NCBI GenBank assembly: GCA_049515555.1
Contig: JBEKTY010000213.1
Span: 1-11,460, forward strand
Direction of reading: 5' to 3'
From: JBEKTY01 sp049515555
GTDB taxonomy: Bacteria; Planctomycetota; Planctomycetia; Pirellulales; Thermoguttaceae
DNA length: 11,460 bases
Within the stretch, counting starts at the first letter, position 1, and each line of letters starts with the position of its first letter. The notes below the pieces were generated by a model that saw only the letters and a list, made by a program, of their open reading frames with translations, had not been told where the DNA came from and ran no database searches. Below, one piece after another: positions 1-6,488 of this stretch. The translations under genes and the position numbers were made by a program.

Positions 1-122
1 ATTGAACATTAATACATTCGAGCACTTTGGATGGGACGAATGACCCAATGAAAGAATGTTCAATGTTCAATGACCAGCCCGACGGGCTTCCGGGTTCATT
101 GAACATTGAACATTAATACATT
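1..122. repeat. GAACATT repeats with nested hairpin downstream of rnhA
   Basis: This gene-free end of the window is built from copies of ATTGAACATT. Bases 1-18 are repeated exactly at 105-122. A perfect 19 bp inverted repeat (55-73 against 96-114) surrounds a second small hairpin, AGCCC-GAC-GGGCT at 76-88, so the whole can fold as a nested stem. It lies just past the rnhA stop on the minus strand, where it could end or protect the transcript. There is no run of T, so a classic intrinsic terminator is not supported. The function is inferred from position only. Confidence 0.75.
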
Positions 123-129
123 TGGGCAT

Positions 130-603
130 TCACCGCAGCTTCTGGCAGGCGGCCACGGCCATCGCGTCGCAGCGCTCGTTCTCGGGATGGCCCTGGTGGC
201 CGCGGACGTGGGTGAATCGCACCTGGTGCCTGGCCAGCAGGGCGTCTAACTGCCGCCACAAGTCTTCGTTCTTGATGGGCTTCAGGCGGTCGCCTTCGCG
301 GCGTTGCCAGCCGTTGGCCTTCCACTTGGGCAGCCACTCGGAGAGGCCCTTGCCCACGTAGATGCTGTCGGTGACCAGCTCGACCCGGGTGGGCCGCCGC
401 AGGGCCTCCAGGCCGCGAATGACGGCGGTCATCTCCATGCGGTTGTTGGTCGTCTGACGCTCGCCGCCCGAGCGGGCCAGTTCCTTGCCCGAGGCCCCGT
501 GGCGGAGCAGAAAGCCCCAGCCGCCGGGGCCGGGATTGCCGCTGCACGCCCCGTCGGCAAACAGTTGCACTTCGGGCGGCGAGGTGCTGGCGGGCCGGGT
601 CAT
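130..603 (-). CDS. rnhA: Ribonuclease HI
   Basis: Ribonuclease HI cuts the RNA strand of RNA:DNA hybrids in the cytoplasm, removing R-loops and primers with two bound metal ions. The 157-residue product has the usual length. The family's catalytic set is visible: Asp17 in FADGACSGNPGPGG, Glu57 in TTNNRMEM, Asp79 in VTDSIYVG, His136 in RGHQGHPENERCD and Asp146 in the same motif. These match D10, E48, D70, H124 and D134 of the E. coli enzyme. The WKANGWQRR stretch (about 94-102) is the basic substrate-binding region found in the E. coli-type enzyme. The ATG at 603 is the natural start; it gives a short N-terminal lead before the first strand. It lies downstream of the histidine kinase on the same strand, separated by 182 bases holding two palindromes, so it probably has its own promoter. 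Nothing is missing. Confidence 0.96.
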   Translation of the reverse strand: MTRPASTSPPEVQLFADGACSGNPGPGGWGFLLRHGASGKELARSGGERQTTNNRMEMTAVIRGLEALRRPTRVELVTDSIYVGKGLSEWLPKWKANGWQRREGDRLKPIKNEDLWRQLDALLARHQVRFTHVRGHQGHPENERCDAMAVAACQKLR

Positions 604-635
604 GAAGAGCTTCCTCTGCGTGCTTACGGATGCCC

Positions 636-758
636 GGTCCCCTCTCCCTTCGGGAGAGGGTTAGGGTGAGGGGATGTGGTAGATCCTGCCCCTCCAGTTT
701 TCACAACCAACTCGCGTTTCCCCTCACCCCGGCCCTCTCCCGGAGGGAGAGGGGGACC
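636..758. repeat. Inverted pair of REP-like palindromes
   Basis: Two related elements face each other in the rnhA-kinase spacer. Copy 1 (636-674) holds the hairpin CCCTCTCCC-TTC-GGGAGAGGG (640-660) followed by TTAGGGTGAGGGG. Copy 2 (719-758) is the same element on the other strand, with small differences (CCGGAG loop, CCGGGG in place of TTAGGG). About 44 unrelated bases separate them. Two REP-like hairpins in inverted orientation resemble the BIME or REPIN layout. I recall similar CCCTCTCCC-hairpin elements as common in spacers of GC-rich bacteria. They may affect transcript ends between the kinase and rnhA. No transposase is in the window. Confidence 0.8.
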
Positions 759-785
759 GTTTGTACGGTGCTCACCCCAATTTGT

Positions 786-2525
786 TCAGGCCGCCGGCCT
801 TGGCGATTCCTGGAGCGTCCAAGGCAGGCGGACCGTAAACGTGCTGCCCTTGCCCAGCTCGCTGGCCACCGAGACGGTGCCGCCCAGCAGCTTGCACAGC
901 TCCTTGGTGATCGAAAGCCCCAGGCCGCTGCCGGAGTGCTCGCGGGTCATGGCGTCGCCGGTAGGCGCGGCGCCGCGGCCCTGGCGGAACTTCTCGAATA
1001 TGATCTGCTGGTCCTCCTCGGCGATGCCCACCCCCGTATCGCTGACCTGCAGCAGCAGGCAATCGTCGCCGTCGCGGCGGAGGCTGACGGCCACGCGGCC
1101 CCCTTCGGGCGTGAACTTGATGGCGTTGGAGAGCAGGTTGTTGACGATCTGTTGCACCCGCGCCTGGTCCTGCCGCATGGGCGGCAGATCGGGCTCCAGG
1201 GCGGTCTCCAGGTCGATGTTCTTCTTTTCGGCCAGGGGCCGGGCCATGTCGCACTGCGCGGCCACCACCTGGGCGATGCGGAAATCGGCCAGCCGCACCT
1301 CCATCTTGCCGCTTTCCATCTTCGCCAGGTCGAGGATGTCGTTGATCATGTCCAGCAGCGCGCGGCCCGAGGTCTGGATGTTCTGCACGTAACGCTGCTG
1401 CTTGTCGTCCAGGGCGTCGGCCGAGGCCAGCACGTCGCTGAATCCCAGGATGCTGTTCAGCGGCGTGCGGAGCTCGTGGCTGATGGTGGCCAGGAAGTCG
1501 CTCTTCAACTGGTTCAGCTCGTAGAGCTGCATGTTGGCGCGGGCCAGCTCGTCCAGCTTGCCGTCCAGGTTGACGTTGGCCTGCCGCAGCTCGTTCTGGA
1601 TGGTGACCAGGTGGCGGAGCATGCGGTTGAAGGCGATCGAGAGGTGCTCGAACTCGTCGCCGGTGTGGATCTCGGCCCGCAGGGCCAGGTTGCCGCGGCT
1701 GATGGCGTCGCTCACGTCGCGGAGGTGCCTGAGGGGCTTGACGATCACGTAGCGGACGATGGCGTAGGAGGTGACCATGGCCAGGAAGACGGCCGCAATG
1801 GCCGTGGCCCACAGCAGGGCCCAGTTCTTGTCCAGCTTCCGCTGCACCCGCTCGTTGGAAATCGTCACCTTGGCGATGGCCATGATATCGCCTTCGGCCA
1901 GCCGCGGCCCGGCGGCCGACGAGGGGCTGCCGGCGATCGACACGCCGGAGCCGTGGGCGTCGATGCCCGAGCCGCCCGGCGGCGGGGCGTGGCAGACCTC
2001 CAGGCATTTGTCCCGGGCCCGGATGGGCTCGAAATACTGGTACTCCTGGCCGCCCGGCAAGGAGTAGCCTTCGCCCTCGTCCCGGTCACGATTGGCCGGC
2101 GTCTCCGGCGGCGCGCGGAGGAACTTCTCGATCACCTTTTGCCCGCGCTCGTCGTGGGCGGCGTTCGCCTCGGCTTGCTCCGGCCGGATCAACTCCATCT
2201 TGTACTGCTGCTTGCTAAGGCTCTTGGCGATGAACGTGTCGAAGAGAATATCGGGGTTGGTCGTCGGCTCGTCGGGCGCGGGCGGGAGGTACGACGGACG
2301 CGAGATCCGGTCCGTCATACCCCCCAGATGCTTGGCGATCAGGAACTGGTCCACCAGCAATTGACACGTGTTGTCGTTCTGTTGGAAGACCAGCCGCGCC
2401 GTCCGGCTGCCGTACAGCCAGAAGCTGCTGGCAATGACCGTCAGCAGGCCGACGGCGAACAGGAACAGCAGTTTCAGCTCGAGCCGGGTCTCGCCAAAGA
2501 CGCGCTTGATGGAGCGGTAGGACAT
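786..2525 (-). CDS. Membrane sensor histidine kinase with DUF3365/Tll0287-like haem domain
   Basis: This is a two-component sensor kinase that would autophosphorylate on histidine and pass the phosphate to an unseen response regulator. Residues are numbered from the TTG at 2534. The order is: membrane helix about 22-41; extracytoplasmic domain 45-235 resembling DUF3365; second helix about 240-262; HAMP 262-315; coiled coil to 340; HisKA with the phosphorylated His353 in ISHELRTP; and an ATPase domain with N box Asn470, DTGVGI (499-504), FEKF (513-516) and GSGLGL (535-540). The sensor domain carries CLEVCH (177-182). This looks like a haem c attachment site but has three residues between the cysteines, not two. 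I chose the ATG at 2525 (579 aa) over the upstream TTG. A TACAAT box at 2541-2536 on the coding strand would give an almost leaderless message. No response regulator is adjacent, so it is an orphan here. The kinase call is firm; the haem ligand and signal are inferred. Confidence 0.93.
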   Translation of the reverse strand: MSYRSIKRVFGETRLELKLLFLFAVGLLTVIASSFWLYGSRTARLVFQQNDNTCQLLVDQFLIAKHLGGMTDRISRPSYLPPAPDEPTTNPDILFDTFIAKSLSKQQYKMELIRPEQAEANAAHDERGQKVIEKFLRAPPETPANRDRDEGEGYSLPGGQEYQYFEPIRARDKCLEVCHAPPPGGSGIDAHGSGVSIAGSPSSAAGPRLAEGDIMAIAKVTISNERVQRKLDKNWALLWATAIAAVFLAMVTSYAIVRYVIVKPLRHLRDVSDAISRGNLALRAEIHTGDEFEHLSIAFNRMLRHLVTIQNELRQANVNLDGKLDELARANMQLYELNQLKSDFLATISHELRTPLNSILGFSDVLASADALDDKQQRYVQNIQTSGRALLDMINDILDLAKMESGKMEVRLADFRIAQVVAAQCDMARPLAEKKNIDLETALEPDLPPMRQDQARVQQIVNNLLSNAIKFTPEGGRVAVSLRRDGDDCLLLQVSDTGVGIAEEDQQIIFEKFRQGRGAAPTGDAMTREHSGSGLGLSITKELCKLLGGTVSVASELGKGSTFTVRLPWTLQESPRPAA

Positions 2526-2576
2526 GATGTGCAATATTGTAAAGCCGCGCGTCCAGCGGTGGAAGGCGGAAGGGGA

Positions 2577-2638
2577 GGGATTGGGGATTAGGGATTTGGG
2601 GGGTGAGGGGCGAGGGGCGAGGGGCGAGGGATGAGGCG
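2577..2638 (+). repeat. GGGATTR / GAGGGGC tandem array
   Basis: Three GGGATT units come first (GGGATTG 2577-2583, GGGATTA 2584-2590, GGGATTTG 2591-2598). Five heptamers follow: TGAGGGG, CGAGGGG, CGAGGGG, CGAGGGA, TGAGGCG (2604-2638). Two repeat families are joined head to tail with the same G-rich strand. The array lies 51 bases upstream of the kinase start, with the G-rich strand reading away from that gene. Confidence 0.85.
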
Positions 2639-2665
2639 CCCCGTCAAGACAAGTTGATCAGCTTT

Positions 2666-2744
2666 GGTGGCACGTCCCTGAGCGCAGCGAAGGGCGTGGC
2701 GGGCCTGGAAACCACGCCCTTCGCTGCGCTCAGGACGTGCCACC
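2666..2744. repeat. Long palindrome, copy 1 of a dispersed element
   Basis: The left arm (2666-2699) begins GGTGGCACGTCC and ends AGGGCGTGG. The right arm (2712-2744) is its reverse complement apart from one bulged base, around a 12-base loop. The core CTGAGCGCAGCGAAGGGCGT recurs, in the same orientation, in the element at 10217-10292. The strong stem could form a hairpin in RNA or a cruciform in DNA. With two copies in 11 kb it is probably a dispersed non-coding repeat of the genome. Confidence 0.88.
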
Positions 2745-2780
2745 CTAGAAAGATTTGCAAGTTATTCTGACGTGGCCCCC

Positions 2781-2855
2781 TAATCCCCAATCCCCAATCC
2801 CTAATCCCCAAATCCCTAAATCCCCAAACCCCAAATCCCTAAATCCCTAAATCCC
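2781..2855 (-). repeat. GGGATT(T)R array overlapping the nadD stop
   Basis: On the minus strand this reads as octamers GGGATTTA/GGGATTTG (2855 down to 2809, with one degenerate unit near 2822-2831). It then changes to heptamers GGGATTA/GGGATTG (2808 down to 2781). The first units lie inside nadD: they encode its last residues, DLGI, and supply its TAG stop (2841-2839). Four or more GGG runs with short loops would allow a G-quadruplex in the nadD message or on the coding strand. Confidence 0.88.
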
Positions 2856-3459
2856 TCTTATAGAGCCCATGCGTGCCGATGTACTGTTCCACGGCGCGGG
2901 GGGTATAGTAGCGGATGCTCCGGCCCGCGCCCGCCCGCCGGCGGATATCGGTGGCATGGATGCCGATCTCGGGCATTTCCACCTGGTGCTCGCGCATCTG
3001 GTCGATCCGCGGGGGCGGCGCCAGGCCGGCCAGGCAGCCGAAATCCGGGGCCGGCTCGCCCGAGCGGCAGGCCACCACCGGCAGGGCCAACCGGCAGATG
3101 CGCGCCGGATCGTGCCAGTGGGGCAGATCGCGGAGCATGTCGGCCCCCAGCAGGAAGAACAGCTCCCGAGCCGTGTCGGCCTCGTGGAACCGGGCCAGCG
3201 TGTCGGCGGTGTAATTTATGCCGCCGCGGTCGGTTTCGTAACGGCACACCGAAAACGCCGCGTGGCCGGCGACGGCCAGTTCCAGCATTTCCAGCCGGGC
3301 CGGGGCCGGCGTAAGCTCTGCCCGCTGCTTGTGCGGTGGGACGGCGGCGGGCAAGAACCACACCTCGTCCAGCCGGCATTGCTCGCGGCAGCATTCGGCC
3401 AGCAGCAGGTGGCCGTAGTGCACCGGGTCGAAGGTTCCGCCGAAAATGCCCAATCGCAT
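2839..3459 (-). CDS. nadD: Nicotinate-nucleotide adenylyltransferase
   Basis: NadD transfers AMP from ATP to nicotinate mononucleotide, making deamido-NAD in the NAD pathway in the cytoplasm. The 206-residue product begins with the nucleotidyltransferase signature GIFGGTFDPVHYGH (4-17), whose two histidines contact ATP. PPHK follows near 41-44. The C-terminal motif ATDIRRRAGAGRSIRYYTP corresponds to the family's S-S-T-x-I-R...R-Y motif, with Ala-Thr in place of the usual Ser-Thr. The length is normal. The ATG at 3459 directly precedes the first strand, so the start is secure. The end is odd: the last residues (DLGI) and the TAG stop are encoded by the GGGATTTA array, so the native 3' end seems to have been replaced. 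It is divergent from priA across a 265-base repeat-rich spacer that must hold both promoters. Confidence 0.95.
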   Translation of the reverse strand: MRLGIFGGTFDPVHYGHLLLAECCREQCRLDEVWFLPAAVPPHKQRAELTPAPARLEMLELAVAGHAAFSVCRYETDRGGINYTADTLARFHEADTARELFFLLGADMLRDLPHWHDPARICRLALPVVACRSGEPAPDFGCLAGLAPPPRIDQMREHQVEMPEIGIHATDIRRRAGAGRSIRYYTPRAVEQYIGTHGLYKRDLGI

Positions 3460-3487
3460 GAGCGTGCCGCCGGCTTGAAACGCCGGG

Positions 3488-3557
3488 AGATAGGAGTTAG
3501 AAGTTAGGAGTTAGAAGTTAGGAGTTAGGAGTTAGGAGTTAGAAGCTAGGAGTTAGA
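3488..3557 (+). repeat. AGTTAGR heptamer array (10 units)
   Basis: Ten consecutive 7-base units run without a gap: AGATAGG, then AGTTAGA or AGTTAGG alternating, with one AGCTAGG near the end. Substitutions are confined to the third and last positions. The array is purine-rich on the plus strand and starts 28 bases outside the nadD start. It resembles the short tandemly repeated heptamers (STRR) described in cyanobacteria in unit length, though not in this unit's sequence. Confidence 0.92.
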
Positions 3558-3571
3558 AGGAAGCCCGGCGG

Positions 3572-3598
3572 GTAGCACTGGCTGGAAACCAGTGTTAC
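3572..3598. repeat. 10 bp hairpin with CTGGAAA loop
   Basis: GTAGCACTGG (3572-3581) pairs with CCAGTGTTAC (3589-3598), with one G-U pair as RNA, around a 7-base loop. It resembles one arm of the three-way element at 10374-10438 (CACTGCTGG/CCAGCAGTG), so it may be a degenerate single-arm relative. Confidence 0.7.
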
Positions 3599-3670
3599 GC
3601 GATGCGAAACGCTTTACAACAGTCACTACACTGTATTCACCTGCCATCGGCAACGCAATCCGCTGCCACA

Positions 3671-3712
3671 ACCAGCCACCAGCCACCAGCCACTAGCCAC
3701 CAGCCACCAGCC
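3671..3712 (-). repeat. ACCAGCC heptamer array (6 units)
   Basis: Six perfect or near-perfect heptamers lie just upstream of priA: ACCAGCC three times, ACTAGCC once, then ACCAGCC twice. Their G-rich strand (GGCTGGT) is the minus strand. Read from the in-frame ATG at 3602 they would encode a meaningless ATSHQPPATSHQ-like run, so that upstream start is not used. Confidence 0.9.
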
Positions 3713-3724
3713 ACCCACGTATCC

Positions 3725-6019
3725 ATGTCCGAGCGGCAACGCAATCTGTTCGAGACCGATCCGGACCCCTGGGAAGCCGACGACGAGGACGACCAGTCGG
3801 AGCAACTGGTGGCCACGGTGGTGCTTCCCTCCGGTCCGGCGCAGGAGTTCGATTACCTTGTGCCGGAGGCGTTGCGGGGGCGGGTCGAGCCGGGCCGTCG
3901 AGTGCGGGCGCCGCTGGGGCGGGGCAACCGCCAGGTCATAGGTTACTGTGTGCGGCTGGAATCCCGGCCGCCGGCCGGCCGGCCGCTCAAGTCTCTGGCC
4001 GAGGCCATCGACGAGCGAAGCCTGCTCTCGCCCGCCATGCTCGGGTTGACCCGCTGGATTGCCGACTATTATCTGGCCCCGTGGGGTCAGGTGTTGGAAA
4101 CGGTGCTGCCCGCCGGGGTTCGTCTCCAGGCGGGAACGCGGCTGGTCACGCTGTTAAGCCTGGCGGCGAAGGGGGCCCAACGGCTGGCCGCCGGCGACCT
4201 GCCCGAGAAGCAGCTTGCCGTGCTGCGGGTGCTGGCCGGGTCGGGGGAGCCCATCGCGCCCGGCGAGCTGGCCCGTGCGGCCCGATGCAGCCTGGCCCCC
4301 ATCGGCGTGCTGCGTCGTGGGGGGCTGATTTCGGCCCGCGCCGGCCGCCTGCCGCAGCGGCCGCCCGCCCCGCTCGCCGCCCCCGCCGAGAGCAACCTCG
4401 TGCTCAATCCCGATCAGCAGCAGGCCCTGCGGGCCATCGTCGACGCCCTGCGGGGGCACAGCCACCGCACGATCCTCGTCCACGGCGTCACCGGCAGCGG
4501 CAAGACGGAGGTTTACATCCAGGCCATCCAGGAGGTTGTGCGCTGCAGCCGGCAGGCGATCGTGCTGGTGCCGGAGATCAGCCTGACGCCGCAGACCGTC
4601 GAGCGTTTCCGGTCGCGATTCGGCGGGGTGGCCGTGTTGCACAGTCATTTGACCGACGCCGAGCGGCATGGGCAGTGGCAGTTGATTGCCGGGGGCGAGG
4701 TTTCGGTGGTGGTGGGGGCCCGCAGCGCCGTGTTCGCGCCCGTGCCGCGGTTGGGACTGATCGTGCTGGACGAGGAGCATGAGACGTCGTTCAAGCAAGA
4801 GACGGCGCCGCGCTATCATGCGCGGGAAGTGGCGTTGGCCCGGGCCACGGCCGAGCAGGTGCCGCTGGTGCTGGGCTCGGCCACGCCTTCGCTGGAGAGC
4901 TGGGATCGTGCCCGGCGGGGCCGCTACACATTGGTCGAGATGCCGCGGCGGGTCCTGGGCCGGCCGTTGCCGCAGGTGGGCACGATCGATCTGCGGACCG
5001 AAGGCGGCCGGGGCGGGCCACACGCCGCCATCAGCCGCCCGCTCCACCGGGCCATGACCGCCGCCCTGGAGGCCGGCGGACAGGTGATCCTGCTGCTGAA
5101 TCGCCGCGGCTACGCCACGCACATACAGTGTCCGGGCTGTGGGCGGGTGGTCCGCTGCCCCGACTGCGACATCGCCCTGACCCATCATCGCAGCGGGGAG
5201 GTGGCCGTGTGCCATTATTGCGACTACCGGGTGCCGGCCCCCACCCGCTGCCCGGGCTGCGGCTTCGCGGACATCCGCTACGGCGGCCTGGGCACGCAGC
5301 GGCTGGAGGCCGAGGTGCGGGCCCGATTCCCGCACGTCGCCTGCCTGCGCATGGATACCGACGCCATGCGGGCTCGGGGGGCCCACGAGCGGGCCCTGGC
5401 CCAGTTCCGCTCGGGCAAGGCCCGAATCCTGCTGGGTACCCAGATGATCGCCAAGGGGCTGGATTTTCCCGACGTGACGCTGGTGGGCGTGATCCAGGCC
5501 GACACGGCCCTGCACCTGCCCGACTTCCGCGCCGCGGAGCGGACGTTCCATCTGCTGACGCAGGTGGCGGGCCGCACCGGCCGGGGCGAGCGGGGCGGCC
5601 GGGTGCTCATTCAGACCTTCGATCCCGACCATCCGGCGATTGCCGCGGCGGTGCGGCACGATTTCGCGGCCTTCGCGGCCCAGGAGCTGCCGCTGCGCGA
5701 AATGCTGCACTATCCGCCGTTCGGGGCCATGATCCGGGTGGTGGTTCGCTCGCCCGACGAGGCGGCGGCCGCTGCGTTCGCCCGCCGGCTGGCCGAGCGG
5801 GTCCGCGCGGCCCTGGAGCGTCTGGGCGCCGTGGCCCGCGTGCTCGGCCCCGCCCCCGCCCCCTTCCCCCGCCTGCGCGGTAAATACCGCTTCCACGTTC
5901 AGCTCCAAGGGCCCGACGGCGATCAGCTTCGCGCCGCTATGCGTTCGGCCCAGGAGGAAGTCCAGCCGCCGGCCGAGGTGCAGTGGATGATCGACGTCGA
6001 TCCGCTGGATATGCTGTGA
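3725..6019 (+). CDS. priA: Primosomal protein N', replication-restart helicase
   Basis: PriA is a superfamily 2 DNA helicase that recognises stalled or collapsed forks and reloads the replicative helicase. From the ATG at 3725 the product is 764 residues, close to the usual length. The N-terminal 3'-end-binding domain follows a short acidic lead (about 25-120, with FDYLVPEALRGRVEPGRRVRAP). Walker A is GVTGSGKTEVY (254-264), and DEEH (349-352) is the Walker B motif. Eight cysteines between 469 and 512, in CPGC, CPDC, CHYC and CPGC pairs, form the two zinc sites. Helicase motifs V and VI are GTQMIAKG (571-578) and QVAGRTGRG (613-621). An in-frame ATG at 3602 would add 41 residues made mostly from the ACCAGCC repeat and is rejected. 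No clear ribosome-binding site is visible. The TGA is followed after three bases by a GGGATTTA array. All expected motifs are intact. Confidence 0.96.
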   Translation: MSERQRNLFETDPDPWEADDEDDQSEQLVATVVLPSGPAQEFDYLVPEALRGRVEPGRRVRAPLGRGNRQVIGYCVRLESRPPAGRPLKSLAEAIDERSLLSPAMLGLTRWIADYYLAPWGQVLETVLPAGVRLQAGTRLVTLLSLAAKGAQRLAAGDLPEKQLAVLRVLAGSGEPIAPGELARAARCSLAPIGVLRRGGLISARAGRLPQRPPAPLAAPAESNLVLNPDQQQALRAIVDALRGHSHRTILVHGVTGSGKTEVYIQAIQEVVRCSRQAIVLVPEISLTPQTVERFRSRFGGVAVLHSHLTDAERHGQWQLIAGGEVSVVVGARSAVFAPVPRLGLIVLDEEHETSFKQETAPRYHAREVALARATAEQVPLVLGSATPSLESWDRARRGRYTLVEMPRRVLGRPLPQVGTIDLRTEGGRGGPHAAISRPLHRAMTAALEAGGQVILLLNRRGYATHIQCPGCGRVVRCPDCDIALTHHRSGEVAVCHYCDYRVPAPTRCPGCGFADIRYGGLGTQRLEAEVRARFPHVACLRMDTDAMRARGAHERALAQFRSGKARILLGTQMIAKGLDFPDVTLVGVIQADTALHLPDFRAAERTFHLLTQVAGRTGRGERGGRVLIQTFDPDHPAIAAAVRHDFAAFAAQELPLREMLHYPPFGAMIRVVVRSPDEAAAAAFARRLAERVRAALERLGAVARVLGPAPAPFPRLRGKYRFHVQLQGPDGDQLRAAMRSAQEEVQPPAEVQWMIDVDPLDML

Positions 6020-6022
6020 GGA

Positions 6023-6062
6023 GGGATTTAGGGATTTGGGGATTTGGGGATTTAGGGATCAG
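6023..6062 (+). repeat. GGGATTTR octamer array after priA; left arm of inverted repeat
   Basis: Five octamers (GGGATTTA, GGGATTTG, GGGATTTG, GGGATTTA, GGGATCAG) start three bases after the priA stop. Bases 6023-6053 are a perfect 31-base inverted repeat of 6498-6528. Four GGG runs with 4-base spacers fit a G-quadruplex in the priA message. The last, degenerate unit supplies AGGGG (6061-6065), a plausible ribosome-binding site 7 bases before the next gene. Confidence 0.92.
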
Positions 6063-6072
6063 GGGCCACGGT

Positions 6073-6456
6073 ATGGCGACGAGTAATTATCGGCAGCTAC
6101 AAGTGTGGCAAAACGGGATGGAGATCGTCCGGCGGGTTTATCGCCTGACTCGGACGTTTCCAAGAGAGGAAGCGTTCGGACTATCATCCCAGTTGCAGCG
6201 GGCCTCGGTCTCGATCCCGGCCAACATCGCAGAAGGGCACACGCGCGGAACCACAAGGGAGTTCGTACGATACGTCGTCGTGGCGCACGGATCGTTGGCG
6301 GAATTGGAAACTTTGTTGGCGGTGGCTGAGGATCTGCGTTACGTTGACGCGGCGACCATCGGTGGTTTGACGGAGCTCTGTGACACGACTGGTAGGATGT
6401 TGGGCGGCCTGCGGCGGAAACTGGCCAGCAAGATCGCTACGCAACGGAAGCGATGA
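6073..6456 (+). CDS. S23/four-helix-bundle protein (23S rRNA intervening-sequence type)
   Basis: The 127-residue product fits the four-helix-bundle family (TIGR02436 type). Its members include the S23 proteins encoded in 23S rRNA intervening sequences, and it is related to the Avd accessory proteins of diversity-generating retroelements. The hallmarks are YRQLQVWQNGMEIV at the start, FGLSSQLQRASVSIPANIAEG (35-55) and VAHGSLAELETLLAVAEDL (70-88). Members form small basic bundles that can bind nucleic acid; the cellular role is not settled. I chose the ATG at 6073, since AGGGG lies 7 bases upstream and the earlier in-frame ATG at 5983 would translate priA codons and repeat. GC is about 58% in the three lines I counted, lower than in the neighbouring genes, which hints at a different origin. 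The gene sits inside a 31 bp inverted repeat, and no reverse transcriptase or rRNA is near. Confidence 0.9.
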   Translation: MATSNYRQLQVWQNGMEIVRRVYRLTRTFPREEAFGLSSQLQRASVSIPANIAEGHTRGTTREFVRYVVVAHGSLAELETLLAVAEDLRYVDAATIGGLTELCDTTGRMLGGLRRKLASKIATQRKR

Positions 6457-6467
6457 GGTGAAGTAAC

Positions 6468-6482
6468 GGGGAGGGGCTCCCC
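6468..6482 (+). terminator. Short GC hairpin after the S23 gene
   Basis: GGGGAG (6468-6473) pairs with CTCCCC (6477-6482) around a 3-base loop, 11 bases after the S23-type stop. There is no T-run, so Rho-independent termination is only possible, not shown. Confidence 0.3.
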
Positions 6483-6488
6483 CAACGC

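Larger units (their letters stand above)
2526..2838. other. Repeat-filled spacer between nadD and the kinase
   Basis: I see no gene in these 313 bases. In order they hold: a G-rich array (2577-2638), an ~80 bp palindrome (2666-2744), and the C-rich strand of a GGGATT array (2781-2855) that runs into the nadD stop. The two outer arrays are in inverted orientation and could pair around the palindrome. The spacer makes read-through from nadD into the kinase unlikely to be simple, so the two are probably not tightly coupled. Confidence 0.7.
3460..3724. other. Divergent nadD/priA spacer, repeat-rich
   Basis: This spacer must carry the promoters of both divergent genes. I cannot identify either with confidence, because much of it is repeat: AGTTAGR heptamers (3488-3557), a 10 bp hairpin (3572-3598) and ACCAGCC heptamers (3671-3712). 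The ACCAGCC array ends 12 bases before the priA ATG. No clear Shine-Dalgarno sequence precedes priA. Confidence 0.65.

Noticed and set aside
630..2591. A 653-residue plus-strand open frame opposite the kinase
   Set aside because: It reads the complement of a gene with every kinase motif intact, has a composition rich in Gly, Val, Leu, Asp and His typical of antisense frames in GC-rich DNA, and begins in the REP-like element.
2781..2855. CRISPR array
   Set aside because: The repeats are 7-8 bases in direct tandem with no spacers, and there are no cas genes.
3602..3724. An earlier in-frame ATG for priA
   Set aside because: The 41 added residues come mostly from the ACCAGCC array and adjoining spacer and have no PriA similarity; the ATG at 3725 starts a normal N-terminus.
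4154..5908. A 584-residue minus-strand open frame opposite priA
   Set aside because: It is antisense to an intact PriA, shows no family motif, and long antisense frames are expected at this GC content.
6023..6062. Telomere-like function, since TTTAGGG occurs within the array
   Set aside because: The arrays are short, internal, and in both orientations; similarity to plant telomere units is a by-product of the repeat.
5983..6072. An earlier ATG for the S23-type protein
   Set aside because: It would begin inside priA and translate the octamer array (DLGIWGFGDLGI); the ATG at 6073 has a ribosome-binding site and matches the family start.
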